Assembly (NCBI GenBank): GCA_031308135.1
Contig: JAHLJT010009436.1
Coordinates: 144,405,216-144,469,215, forward strand
DNA length: 64,000 nt
Source of the DNA: Acheta domesticus
Taxonomy: Eukaryota > Arthropoda > Insecta > Orthoptera > Gryllidae
Reading direction: 5' to 3'
Position 1 is the stretch's first letter; each line of letters opens with the position of its first letter. The notes under the pieces are model-generated. The model had not been told where the DNA came from. It saw only the letters and a list, made by a program, of their open reading frames with translations, and ran no database searches. Both the position numbers and the translations under genes were made by a program. This document shows, piece after piece, positions 11,370 to 24,079 of the stretch.

Positions 11370-13250
11370 CGGATGAACAACTCAAGTTGTTGGATACGTT
11401 GCTGACTTAATCGAGGCTTCTTCTATTCGTTCAAGTGAAGTCAGCTTGCAAACGTATGGTTTGGAGTATTCTTTACCAGGAAATCTTTGTCTTAAGTTAT
11501 TCCGGAATCGGCTGTCCTGACAATGGTGCTGATAGGCGTCACATGAACCTTAGATTATAGACTCACAGCGGCTGACGTTACAATTTCTGAGCGAAGAAAT
11601 TGAATATGCTACTCACAAATTCTGTGGAAAACATTTTAAGCATCTCGTAAATATTATTTGAAGCACGTAGCATTAAAATGATATTAAAATCGATGAAATC
11701 AGCAAAAATGCTTTAAACGGCAAATGGTAAAAACGACTTAATAGACGAAATCGACGAAAAATGAAAAAAAACAAAAACAAAAAAAAAACAAAAAAACAAC
11801 AAACAAACACAAAACTGGGTCAATTCCTTTTATCATAACATAAAATAAATTTCTGTACTAAACGACATTGTTCTAAGTGAAAATAAAAAAAACATTTCAT
11901 TAAATTCCGCCCCCTAATCATCAGAACTTTTACCATCACCACCACAACCACCTCCGTAACTGTCGTTAACCATCTACAGAAATTGTTCAGAGATCAAACT
12001 ACGTAAACCTGTTATTACTTTCAAATGTTCACTTAAGGGGCTGACCAAATCAACCATTTTCTTTTGAATGTGATTACCATTATGTTAACGTTTCTGAAGT
12101 TCTCTGACGAAGCTAAACTTTAGAAAGAGCTGACATCTGGCAGCAACTGCACTGTGCAGTGCTTCGTAAGTTCAGCGCACACTGGGCTCTGCCGCAAAAA
12201 CTAATAGGCTACACCGACTCTTTCCAATCCGAGGTGTGGGACCATTATAACAAACAAAATTTAAATATTAACCAATAAATGAATTTATTTTCTATAAAAT
12301 GTCACCTCCTTAAGCTTTCAAAGTACTTTTCTACCTTTGTTAAACAGTGTTGCGAAGTATGTTTCAACTTGGTTACATGAGAAGTGCTAGGTTTGTATAA
12401 TCACATGTGCAGTAGTTTCTTGTCTCTTAACCGGGAATGTTGTTGTGTCTCTCAGAAAGTAATTTTTTTGTCCATTCACACACTGGAGCCTACCCTGCGC
12501 ACGTAACCTCCTAGCCTGTCGAGAGTCGCGGAATCTGTGAGAAGATTTTGCAAGAATGACTTTGCCGTCAATAGAGAATACTGTAACTGAAGAAAAATGC
12601 GTTTTTGCGCGACAAACACACAAAAACGTGAGTCGACTGCAATGAAGTTAGAATTACACCAAAGTAATAATAATTTACATGTGTATTGAATTTCTTTTGA
12701 CTTAAAGTAGGCTTTCGTAAGGATGTGATTAAAGAAACATGATTTAAGAAATCTTATTGTATCATGAGATCAAAAATATATTTATTTCTCCAAAATAGGT
12801 AGTCTTGAAATGTAACCCTCATTTGAAAAGAAACTAGAAATATTAAATGGTAGAAATTATTATATTGTTGTTATTTCGCACGTGACAGCCGAGAAACACA
12901 TTATGACTATCTTGGTTGGTGTATTTTTTTTTATGATATTGTATTATGTGTTTTCTCAACAGACACAAAATTGATCCTTCGAAACATAAATAACTGCTTT
13001 ACACATTATTCATTTCACAAGAATTAAATTTAACCAGACTGCCCTCTATTACAATTTCAATAGACATTCCATTCTTTGTTGTTTCCTTAATATTAATATT
13101 TTGGTATCATATTCGCTCCAGGTGCGTACGTAATCGTTAACACATTCGTCATGAACGACAAAACTGCGAGAACGACGAGTTCCGCCAATCGAAATTACTT
13201 TAGAGGTCGTCGCATGCGCATTGTTATTCTTTCTGGCAATGGCGCGTTGC
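11370..13250. other. AT-rich unique stretch, no gene seen
   Basis: It contains an A/C low-complexity run at 11760-11812 and a 15-base palindrome (ACTGCAC-T-GTGCAGT) near 12146. No protein or repeat family was recognised. Confidence 0.45.
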
Positions 13251-13254
13251 GTCT

Positions 13255-13665
13255 TTTGATTTCACGTCTTGCAAAAACTCTACTACGTCCTCTCGGCTGC
13301 GGCTGTTGCGTGGAGGGCGGGGGAGTGCGGCGGAGGCGTCGGGCTGCGTGGGCTTTCGCGGCCTAATGAGACGCCGCGCCGATGGGGTGGCGCCGGCGGC
13401 GGCGCGTGGCAGTGCGGCCCCTTCATTACTGCCCGTCGATTGTCGCGCTCCGCTCCGCGTCGCAGCGCGGCTCAGCGCGGCGCGGCGGGGCGCGGCGCGG
13501 CACGGCCGGACGCGGCATGGCACGGCACGGCGCGGCGCGGGGCGACGCGACGCGACGCTCGTCGAAGGGTGCGAACGCCGGCGTCGCCTGCAGGTGCCGT
13601 GCGGCGCCCCCCTCCCCCGCCGCCTTGGTCACGAGGCGGCCGTGGGCGTGTTGAGCGACTGTCTC
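13255..13665. other. CpG-rich patch 7 with GGCRC/GCGGC pentamer run
   Basis: A strong GC patch. From about 13465 to 13560 it is a degenerate array of five-base GCGGC/GGCAC words, giving Arg/Ala/Gly tracts in every frame (open frames of 68 to 160 codons on both strands). The tract and its frame-independence indicate low-complexity DNA and not a gene. Confidence 0.6.
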
Positions 13666-13669
13666 AGCT

Positions 13670-15335
13670 GTCGTTTGCGGAAAAGAGGCCTTTAGTGAGA
13701 GATGTTAATAGATGGGACCAAACGGGGTCATCTAGCCTTTGCATTTCCTGAAACTCTTTTAATTAAAGTCCGTTTGAATAATGACACATTCCAAGAGTAT
13801 TTTTCAACATTGGTGCCGTGTCTTCGGTAGCCTTATTTCTAGATCTCTCCTGCGAGTACTCTTTCTTTGTTCTTTTCCTTATTCTGTCCTTCAGTAAATT
13901 CATTTTATCGTAGAAACTGGTATCGATCGAGACCCGTTCCTTTCGAAATTCAGCATTTACTATGAAAAGTTTTGAATAATAGAAATAACGCATTCCTTAA
14001 TAGATGTTCAAACAGGTAGGAATTAAATTAATTAAAAATCGAGCAATCATTGCGCCAGTACAATGAAACGATTGACAGTTTTACTACGTAATTTTTATAA
14101 CTGCAATAAGAGAACAGTCGGCAAAAATAAGAGTACAACTGATAAATTATGATTTGTCATTGGCCACTTGCTGCATACAATTTTATTATTTCGCCTACAC
14201 CTTATTTTCAAAGAAGAACTTTATTAAGCATGAATGACCATGAAACAAAAATTACTAATTTTAAAATTAATATTTGTAGGAATTGAACACATTGTAAATG
14301 CTGCTTGTTTTGTGTATCTTATTTCATACTTCTTGAAAATGTTTTCTTGTGTCAGATTCTTGAAAATTAGTGACAATAGCCGAATAACAACTTTATGTTC
14401 ATTTTCTTTTTACGTACGAACATTGAGAAATACTCTTAGTACGGTGTGATCTCACGTAAATTTAAAAACATCATATTAAGTTTCTAACTATTAAATATTT
14501 GAAGAACGGATATATTTTCAAAAATAGTGAGGAGATGTTGCGGAGAAGATTCTGTCCCTAAGATAGGGGAATGACCTTACAGTGGGATCTTAGTAGCTCC
14601 TAGTGATAAGGCGTTACGTACAACATACGATAACACTCGTGCACGTGATTTTCCAGGCTCACTGTGTTCGGTTCTTCGAACTCCAGAGCTACAGGCACCA
14701 AACGCTCCATGCATGTATATCAATGCACTTAAAAAGCAAGGCGTTGTTCATGTTGTGTCAGGTTCACGTTGTGGCTACTGATTTACGTTCGCCTCTGTCA
14801 TGCAGAAATCGTTCTTCAGAAGTGTTCTTTGTGAGCATTGCATATGTGACACACGACAGGAGACTTCTAATGCACTGCCTGTCTCTAACACTAGAGTCGT
14901 ACGAGGGAACTGAGCCCTGAGTACTTACCTGAGCTCTAAGTAACGAAGTTTAATTTAAAGATAACAATGAACATTGCATTAAAAGACAGGTTGGTACATC
15001 TGTTGTTGTGCTTTGCTTACTTCTTATGGTCCATGTTAATCATAATCTTTAACGCAGATCCATTTATTAATTATCCATCTCCGGGGTTGTGAATCTGAAT
15101 TTTCACACGATGGACATTTGTTATCTTCAGTGAAGTATAATCAGGAAATACAATTTTTATCGTATTGAGCTTTGTGCATCTCTTGATCCTTCATAAAAAG
15201 CAAAACGTGGGTTGATAAAAATTTGCAACTTGGAAGTCACAGTGGAAAAGTAGGGAGGTGGTGCCTACTCAGGGATCCGTTGGTGAATCGTCCCAAGGGT
15301 TGCATTCAGAAAAAAAAAATCGCCTCTGCACTCAT
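13670..15335. other. AT-rich unique stretch, no gene seen
   Basis: No recognisable protein. The 105-codon plus frame at 14603-14920 has no domain. A perfect donor-like CAG|GTAAGT on the minus strand (reading through 14932-14923) lacks a pyrimidine tract. Confidence 0.45.
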
Positions 15336-15700
15336 TTAACGAGCTCTCGATGCGCGACCCTTGTGCCCTCCCCGCCCCTACTACCGCGTGAGGGGCGTCG
15401 AGCCACCACTGACGACGGGTCGCGTCGCCGGGCGCCTACCGTCCTCGTCGTTGTGCGAAGCGCCGCGCGCCCTAATTGCTTATCGAAGACGCGCCTCCGC
15501 GGCAGGAGGGGTGGGGCGGGCGGGTGACGGGAGGGGGAGGCCGGGGGCGGGGCGGCGAGCCCACCGTGATAAGGCGGCGGAGGCGGAAGGGGGGGGGAGG
15601 GAGCTGTTGGGTTGAAGAGCGTAGCGGAACCCCGGTGGCGGACTGATCTGATTCTTCGCCAATTGCGCAGGGGGACGGAGTACGGGACAGCTGTCCGTTC
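15335..15700. other. CpG-rich patch 8
   Basis: GC-rich, with a purine-rich (G/A) half at 15500-15605. Frames of 60-89 codons overlap on both strands and show only Arg/Gly/Pro composition. Confidence 0.5.
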
Positions 15701-18340
15701 CGGTACCTCTGTTTACCAGAATTCGAATCGCGGAAAAATATTACTAAAATTTATTGTGAAAAAAGTGTGGAAAAAAACAGGTGTGCAGGTTTCCGTGTTT
15801 TTTTAGTTAATGCTATTCACGATTTCACGAGCGTTCATTATAATCGTTCAGCTTTACTTTTCTAACATCTTATTACTCTTGTCCTATTTCAATGTAAGCA
15901 GTTTACGAACCTTGTCTTCAGAGTCATTTTAAAAATGAGAAATGGCGCCCTTTTATATTTTTTCAATTTTTCAAAAATATTTTTATGCAAACAGACTTTC
16001 TTGGCATAATAGAACTTGGTTCGCTACTTCGTGTTCGTCATGATTTCATAACTTTCTCTGAAATCTTTTGATACAAGAATTCGTAACTGCAGCTTCGAAG
16101 GGTAAAAAGGACTAAACATTTTCTTTTGACTCCACAAATGTCTCCGGTTCACATTATAATGTATCTTAGTTGTTAATTGATTTCTATTTTACTATCTAAA
16201 TATCTCCACAGTGAACGGCTTTGTCTAAGAGGTAATTAAAATGGTTTTCAGAGATATGGAGCACATAGAGCTGTCATTCATTTCAACTTTTATCTTCAAC
16301 ATCCGTCTTTGTATTTTAAAATGATTTCAAACAATTTTTGCAAATATTTTGCATCTGTTAAATTGTGACACTTTTCAACTTCAGGTATTATATTCTGATA
16401 AGTAATTGTTAAATAATTATTGTATCACTAAATACGTATTTGTTTTCGGATACTTCACTTTCTCTTTTAATTTGTTTGGAAATTACGTGTGGTTAGGCGC
16501 ATGAGCGGGCCTGATGCCACATCAATAAATATTATTTTAATAATAGTAATAATAATAATTATTATTATTTTTAACATTATTATTGCATTGAATTTATATA
16601 AATGGTTTGTTATAAATTGAAGATATAAACGAGCGCTTTGCAAATTAAAACAGTATTATGCGCTTCTTTTTTCGCCGAGAATATTTCATAGTAAGGTATT
16701 CATTAGCTCCACACAACGCCGGTTTTAGTTGCGTTTGAGTTGTGGACATATCCTCAAGAATGGAATGAAAAGAGACGAGAAACAATGTGAATAAGTGAAT
16801 GTGAATAAGTTGAAAGGACAAATGCGAGGTTGGATGCCCTGTTCCCAGTGTGATGGTTACAATAGAGAGTTTTCCAAGTGTAGCAAAACATGTTATGAGG
16901 CAACCAGGTGACCGGTATCGGGTGAAATGTAAACAGAATTTTGAACAACTTTTTGTTCTAAATGGAAATAGTTCCGAATTGTGGTGACAGTGTGTGCACT
17001 TAATACCCATAATTATCTTGATTCACACTTTTTCACTAGGGCTGTCCACGAGACAATAATCTGTTTATATATTCTTCTTCTTATTATTATTATTACTGTT
17101 ATTATTAAATACAATAATTAAGCACACAAATTAGTGCCACCAACAAGATGTTGCATTGTGGGAATACAGGTAGCACCACACTCTGCCGCGACAGCTAGGA
17201 TCAAATTACATTTATCATCACGTGACTGGGTTTAGTGCGTGGAATAAGCCACGTGATTACACTCGCAAATTCGAATGGAACTGTGTTTTCCACTACCAAT
17301 TTAGCGTGTCGTGAGAGTTCGAGCATGCGCAAAGGCTCGAAAAAAACGGTAAGTGGCTCCATCACTAAGGGGCTTCACGCAGTGCTCTGTGAAGCGTTCG
17401 GCGTGAACGCTGCTCGTGGCACACAGGTGTCCAGCGGGTTGCATAAGGTGGGACTCGACTTGAGACTCCCAGAGAATGCTTGTCATCGTACCCCTGGAAA
17501 CTCGAGGGAAGATGGCGGACTACACAAGATGTAGCAGTATTACCAACTTTCTCCGTACATAGAATAACTTACGAAATGAACAAATATGAGTCAAAATTAC
17601 TTTTCTGCAATATATATTATTTCAGTCCAAATAAATGTACGATGTTACTCACACCATCCAGGATTTTTGAATGAAGGCTTTCAATAAATCTTTAAATCAA
17701 ACATACTTTTAAATACATGCATAAATCATGCAATTCGTTGCAGTATGCAGAAATGTTGGAACACCGTAATCGGTTTTGTTAATTTGAAAATGAAACAAAT
17801 AGTGATTGACAATGCAGGTATTGTGCAACATGATTCACGGCTTTTATAACGCAGAAAATTATACAGTTCAATTTTTCCTTTTTATTGCATTAGGGTACAA
17901 AATAATGTAGTTTGGATTCCTTACAGTTCAAAATTTTCAGGGAAAAACATTGAAATTCGCTAGTGGAATATGTGAAAATTAGTGCTGATTAGTTGTTATT
18001 ATGATAAGTTATTATGTGAACTGTAAAAGTAAATTATCTAATATTTATTTGCAGTTCTAATCCTCCAGAGAGAAACGATGGATGAATATTGCATTAGAAG
18101 AGTGTATATTTTTTTGTAAAAATCGGAATATGTTAGGAAACTTGCTCATAAATAAACACAGCAAAAGAAAATAGAAATATTGGTGAGGGTCCTAAAACTT
18201 TTGTTTTTAATAATTATGATGGTGATGATATCGAAATGACTTACCCAAGTAATGCCAATGAGCCAAGTAAGTTATGGATTACAGTTGAAAATATTAAAAG
18301 TCAAGTCATCGCGCAAGCAGCCAGTAAATTCTTGCTCTAT
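15700..18340. other. AT-rich unique stretch, no gene seen
   Basis: It includes AAT/TTA-rich simple sequence at 16528-16575 and 17075-17110, and two E-box CACGTG cores at about 17219-17224 and 17251-17256. A good 3' splice-like sequence (TTTATTTGCAG) ends at 18054, with no exon recognised after it. Confidence 0.45.
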
Positions 18341-18343
18341 GAA

Positions 18344-18583
18344 GGTGGTTCCACACATTCGGCGTTCGCCGAGCAGCGAGCTTGCTGCTCGCCCGATCCC
18401 GACCAGCTAATGTGTTCCGCGAATGTTCGCTTACTTTGATGTGTCCAAAAAACCGACACGCAATGGGTAGGGCGAGCGCCAAATGTTCGTCACTCGGCAA
18501 ATAGCAAGCGACCCATCCATACCACTCGGGATTCGGCGAGCGGTTGCCTGGTGTTCGCCGAACAGTGAGTGGGTGGAGCCGCC
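18344..18583. mobile_element. MITE with about 62-bp terminal inverted repeats
   Basis: The left end (GGTGGTTCCACACATTCGGC) and the reverse complement of the right end (GGCGGCTCCACCCACTCACT) align, and the match continues through TTCGCCGA/TTCGGCGA, GCTCGCC and GATCCCGA/AATCCCGA blocks for about 60 bases. The centre is unrelated between arms. As a shadow, both strands would translate Gly-Gly-Ser-Thr-His-Ser at the ends. The size and long arms suggest a non-autonomous DNA element; the superfamily is unknown and no target-site duplication is clear. Confidence 0.6.
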
Positions 18584-18639
18584 TCGAGGCATGTAACAAG
18601 GGAATAATCCGAGAGCACTGGGGAGGCCGAGAGGGCACC

Positions 18640-18835
18640 TTTTGGCTGCGCATACGCTGTCTCCGAGCGGCGCGGGCCCCGCTGTTGCCAACGCTGGTTA
18701 GCGCCGATCTAATCCCCTCCGCAAAGAGCTACCCCGCCCCCGCCACCGCTCTCCACCCCCGCCCCGCCTCTCGCCAGAGCGTTGACTCGGCGATGGCGGC
18801 TGCGACGTAGATGCTCGCAGACGGAAGATAGCTAC
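18640..18835. other. CpG-rich patch 9
   Basis: A GC-rich block immediately after the MITE at 18344-18583. Its C-rich run of CCCCGCCCC words (18735-18770) would suit Sp1/KLF factors. No gene was recognised. Confidence 0.5.
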
Positions 18836-18839
18836 AGGG

Positions 18840-20025
18840 TATGTCATCTCAAGGCCGGCCGAGACATTGTCTTGGATCAGATTTTTATCGCTAGTGGCGT
18901 GCGATCAGGAGTTAGTGAGAAAGATTTGTGGTTTTGTCTGTATATTTTCATTCAAATATTTGTTGGTCGCCCGTCAAAAATTGACGACTTGCATACACTC
19001 GCTGATGTTCGCATTTTTAAAACTCTCATTGACCACACTTCAAGAAAATCCTCGCTAGTTAAATTCTCACAATATACCCAGAATAATAGTTAGCATAATA
19101 ACATATAAGACCTTGATTCAATTTTGAATAAAACAGTCAAGAGTTACATGTATTCATCCTACACCTGTAGAATGACCTCCCGTTCTCTTGTTTATAAAAT
19201 AAATATTCTGGTAGCGAATATGTAGTTTAATTTGTTTTGGCGAGCACATCATAATGCCCATATTTTAATAAGAAAATCAGAAAATTTCATAAAATTCGGC
19301 GCTCATCTCTTCAATGTACCTCTAATTATAATTAAAGTTTATTTTCTAAAAATGTTAATATAAAGTTACTTAAGCGGTATTTTTCCAATGATCCAGCATC
19401 GTGTGACAAGTCAGTAACAGTCGTGTTGCTCCTCGTTCCTGAAGACTGGCTCTTGTCTCTCATAGAATTTCATCCACAATTCCAGCGTATAAAATGGGAC
19501 AATCCTTTTGACAGAAGCTCAAAGAAAGCGGTGAGAATGAATCTGGAAGAATCTTTGCTCGCTGCAATAATGTTTTCGAATATAGAAAGCTATTTCGAAA
19601 TCTTTGGTTATTGATGAAAGCTATTTAAGCAGTAAGAAACTTAATAGATACGAATTTGACACTTTCACGAAGGGTATCGTGATCTTTAGAGCACGAACAG
19701 GAGCAGCTATCTTGCAATTCTTTCACGGATTTGTCAAAAGTCACGTAGCTCTTAGTACAGAACATTTCAATTAACGCGTTCGCTTGTTCACTGGATATTT
19801 CGAATAAAGGTGGTCCATTACTTAGTAAAGAAATACTGAAAATAAAGATGGCCCATTTCTTTACCAGTAACGTTAATATTTTAAGCCGGTGCATTGAATA
19901 TCACGTGAATGTAGTGCATTTCCAATGAAAATCCTCGCTTCAGCACTTCCTCAACCTGTGAGGTAAGGGTCGCTCATTTAATTATCAAGTTTGACAGTTC
20001 GACATGTCACCTGCGTTACTCCTCG
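18840..20025. other. AT-rich unique stretch, no gene seen
   Basis: Frames of 63-103 codons have no recognisable domain. No repeat was identified. Confidence 0.45.
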
Positions 20026-20029
20026 CGAG

Positions 20030-20155
20030 GTATGTAACGTCACTGGCGCATGCGCTGCGCAGAGGTGCGCACGCGGGCGTGGAGATTTTCCAGAGCGACA
20101 CATGCACCAGCGCGCGAATCTCCCCCCTTAGCTTTTGCTCGCGCTCGCTAGCATA
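20030..20155. promoter_or_regulatory. CpG-rich patch 10 with NRF-1/EWG-like palindrome
   Basis: A small GC patch with the palindrome GCGCATGCGC at 20046-20055, the core of the NRF-1 (insect EWG) site, followed by two further TGCGC words (20056-20060, 20066-20070). NRF-1 sites of this type commonly sit in CpG-rich promoters, but no transcript start or gene can be linked to it here. Confidence 0.35.
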
Positions 20156-20164
20156 TCAGCCCAC

Positions 20165-20340
20165 CACCACCGGGGTCCGGGTCCGATCGCCGGTCGATCC
20201 ATTGGGGAATTGTGGTGGACAAAGCAGCCGTGTCGGCCAGAAATTCCACATGTATCGAGCGAGCGGGATTAGAACCCTGACCCTAGCGATGAATATTAGG
20301 AGTTTGAGCTCTACAGCATTGAATCCTTTACTGAATAGAA
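20165..20340 (-). mobile_element. tRNA-derived SINE, minus orientation
   Basis: Read on the minus strand, an A-box-like TGTAGAGCTCAAACTCC (about 20325-20309) is followed by a B-box-like GGGTTCTAATCCCGC (about 20277-20263). It then runs into a body (GCCGACACGGCTGC, GGATCGACC) typical in style of insect SINEs. The spacing fits a tRNA head. Short frames crossing it are shadows. Confidence 0.55.
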
Positions 20341-20790
20341 ACATCCCTCCGTTCCTCCCATTTCATTTATATAGAGCGTCTTGAAATGTGTAAAAAACTA
20401 ATAACATATAATCGGCAAATTAATACCTTAAGGCTGGAATACAATGTTCTATGCGTTGCATGCCGCATCGTAAGAAGTAACAAATAATGCATCATACGAA
20501 TGATTCATTTCTTATGAGCTCTTTCAGCATGTAACACCACAACACGCAAGTTTTCACAATGCAAATTCAGTTTTCATTAGAATAGTGAAGGTCAACATCT
20601 AGAAAAAAATCTTGAGAAATAAAATGTTGGAGATTAAAATATAGTATTTTCCTCATTCCTGCTACATTAATAATGGTCTGGACACGGCAAATAAATACAG
20701 GGGAAGTCTTCTCTGAATAACTTATTATACTGAACGACGATTGCTGACATGCGAGCATTCTGAGTATCGGAGATGACTAAAGTATCGTAC

Positions 20791-20960
20791 TATACTGCGA
20801 GTTTCGCAACTTTGCCCCTGACAGGAATCAGCTGTTTCGCTGCCATCCTATCGGGAACTTGAATGTCACTACTGTGACGTCACTATGGTGACGTTTAAGC
20901 TTCCGATTGGATGAAACAGCTGATTCCTGTCAGGGGCAGTGTTACGAAAATCGCAGCATA
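20791..20960. mobile_element. Foldback MITE 'TACTGCGA' family, copy 1
   Basis: A 170-base element palindromic along its whole length. It starts TATACTGCGA and ends TCGCAGCATA. The outer arms share CCCCTGACAGGAATCAGC and a CATCC-ATCGG block, and the centre holds TGACGTCA (20875-20882), a perfect CRE. The same terminal word bounds the element at 57894-58147, so these are two members of one terminal-repeat family with different interiors. A TA target duplication is possible but cannot be separated from the terminus. Confidence 0.7.
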
Positions 20961-20964
20961 AAAG

Positions 20965-23615
20965 GTATTATTTTCTTTATAAATTTGGTCCAAGAAGTGG
21001 TTTTCCTTGTATTGTAAATGAAATAATTAATAATGTATATAGTTATAGTCAATGTGATAATATCACTCTACTTTCAGATTATCATAAAATATATGCATTT
21101 TTACAAACTATTTTGTGTATTGTTAATAAACAATAATTAAATTAAATTTAATTAATAATTTTGAAATATAAATATTAGGTCTTACATTTATTTTTATCCA
21201 GTTGTACTTGTATATTGTTTTGAACTCTTCTTGCAACAGTTTTAGGAGATAATCCGGTTGATGTTCGCCCAGTTTTTATGTTAGTTCAAGTTAAGTTATT
21301 CATTGAACATTATTCTGAAGAAAACCGTCATTTATTTCATTACAATGTACGGTACTCAAGGCCAAGTAATATAAATTAGGGTAAATAACATTCACGAGAT
21401 TTTTGCTCGTTGTCTCTTCTGAAGATCTCCGCGCTCTCCAATGAATACTTTTGACGCATCAGAGCATTTACGAAACTCTGCGTTTCGAGATCAACTCGCA
21501 AACAGAAGATGAGACATTTTCAGAATTTGACTTTGCATATTTGTTTCCGAAAGCGCAACGGTTGTAAGGCAGATTCCTCAAAGCTGTCGGATCCCGCCTT
21601 TACTTTTAGTTTCGCGCTCCAGAGATATCGACATTTTGCTATCGACAAGTGATCTATTTTTATATATACCTGTCTGAAATTCACGCTGGACGTAATGCTT
21701 TTAAAAGATATGGTAGATTTTAACATTTAAAGAAAGAAATTAGAAATGTGTTTGTTTATATCACTTACTATTTTTGAATTAACTTGGACATGCATTAATT
21801 TTAATTATTAAAGTTTTCAATGAACATATATTGCACAAACAATAATACATTACATTTTTAATTTTCGTAAAGAATAAGAAGAATGTATCTCAATATGTTT
21901 TAGGGTGGCTATAACGTCAAATAATTTATTTTAAATAAATTGTACAACCCTTCGAAAGTTTTCACTGCTGAACGAGGATAAAAAATCGTACGAAAATTGA
22001 TGCAGGTATTCGTAAAAATCTTTGTGCTGTTCAGTTGGAAAATTTTCTAAGGTTATAAAATAACTGCCATATCATTCTTATACCATTTATATTTTTAAAA
22101 TATAAATTACGCTAAATTTTAAGAAAAGTCTACGTATGCCTTCAGATAAATGGGTTCAAAAATGGATATTTGACAAAATTTCTAAGATAAAGCTTGATTT
22201 GTTTGATACCTTAGAAATTTCAAACGAGGGCGGAGTATTGGATGTAAAGATTTCAAGTGTTATTTTCAGGTAATTTATTGGGCGCTGAAATTTCTTTTTC
22301 TGCTTCTTTCTTTTGCTTGTCTTGTTCTCGGTTTTAACACGTGTTAACATGACTACTCTTACCGGAAGATAAACGTGTATACCCCACGACTTCTGGGCAA
22401 ACCAAGTGTATGTACCTTGCCTATTTCTGTCGCGGGTTCGCTTCAATATAACTCATTATCTACCACTTTGAAATGGTCCTATCGTGAACAAGATCTCAGG
22501 CTCGTTTTGTTAAATGATTCAGTTTGTTTCCTACATTGCCTTTTCTATCATGATGTTTTTTTTATATCAGATCAATCTTTCCCTAAAGGTTGCCAAAATG
22601 TAAACGCGGAAAATCCTAAACAGATACAAGAAAAATTAAACCGTATTGTTGATTCACAATAAATGAATATTCGTGATAAACATTTAAAACAATTTTTTAT
22701 TTACGTTATAAATCGTTGAAGAACAACTGGTCATACAGTGTTCGGTACTTAATTATTTCTTAAGGGTCTCAAATATCTAATGCTTGAGACCGGATCGGAT
22801 TAGGATTTTAAAGACATTACATAGTTTAGCATTCGCTGAACCACTCTGGATATATTGCATTATCATAATTACGAGCGTCAGTGAGCAACACTTCTGTATT
22901 TTCTTATTCTCCGCAACTGGCATTGTGGTGCATTTCTCTTACTGCGCATGTGCTTGCGTTGTGGAATCGAATGTGAACTCATTTGTGCTGTGTAATGATT
23001 TTAAAGCGTAATTTTGTTTTGAAGCTTGAATGCCTCAGTTTGCTCGGTGAGTTGGTATTCGGATTCTAGTAAATTGTATTCCCAAGCACCGTAGAGTGAG
23101 TGATGTGTTACGAATGGTTCGGACTGCGAAGGAATCGGATAACAATCACTTTCGCGATTAGCTTTTATGTGTGGATGACGAAGTGTTCGAATAACGAACT
23201 CCTCACAGAGTAAACACCAGACATGACACAGTTTCCCAGATTTGTAAACTGAATTTTACTATTATTTATGAACGGTTTCTGGAAAGAGATTTCGACAGTT
23301 AAGTAAGCAATAGTCACTTCCCAAATTCCTTAAGAGATAAATGCAATTGACATTGGGTATACCCAACAAACGAAACCGAAGGAACAAACTGGAGTGAACT
23401 GATGAAAATAAAATTCTTTTAATACTATTTGTTATTATTTCATAAAAGTAAACGAAGTTAGAAGTTTATATTTTTTTTTTATTTCATTCCTTGAGGTTTC
23501 TAGAAATAATTAATCTAATTCCTAATCAAACTGAAGGTACTCAGACATGCTTTAACAATGAAACGCATCCCGAACGTCGTCTTGAAACGCATTTGTGATC
23601 CTTAACCCCTACTCT
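20965..23615. other. AT-rich unique stretch, no gene seen
   Basis: No protein domain or repeat was recognised. TATTTTCAG|GTAATT at 22262-22276 is another weak joined acceptor/donor with no downstream partner. Confidence 0.45.
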
Positions 23616-23619
23616 AGTC

Positions 23620-24075
23620 CACGTGTTTGTGGTCAGGTGGATCTTTCCGAGTTGTGCCATGGGAGCGAGGGAGGGGCTATGACACAGGTGCGGGCGGTGG
23701 CGGAGGCCGAAGGCGGCCGCAGGTTCCTGCCCGCAGCACCGCGGCGGGCAGGGGGGCGGCGGTAAAACACGAGGCCGGCGGCGGCGGCGGCGGCGGCGGC
23801 GGTACCAGCAGCAGCCGCAGCAGCAGCGGCGGTGGCGGCGTCTTATCTTATCTGCGCGAGGTCGGTAGAGGTCCGGGGGGTTATCATCCAGTCACATGGT
23901 GCTTTCGCGCGGTTGCCACGTTGAGTGCTCCCGTCGCCGCAGACGCGGGGAAATGGTAACGGAGGGAGGCTGGGGTGATCCGTCAAAAGCGCACTCGCTG
24001 TGCAAAGGCCAAGACCGGAGCGCAAATTCGCGCATCGGCGATTTGTAGAACAGGTGACGGAAATGGTTGGATGCG
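23620..24075. other. CpG-rich patch 11 with GGC trinucleotide runs
   Basis: A strong GC patch with (GGC)n at 23773-23802 and CAG/GGC mixtures to about 23840. The 110-codon plus frame is a poly-Gly/Arg product of the triplets and ends without a domain. Confidence 0.55.
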
Positions 24076-24079
24076 GAGC

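Noticed and set aside
14923..14940. Recursive splice sites on the minus strand (also near 61745 and 55645)
   Set aside because: CAG|GTAAGT or CAG|GTGAGT words are present, but none has a pyrimidine tract before the AG or a second donor close downstream.
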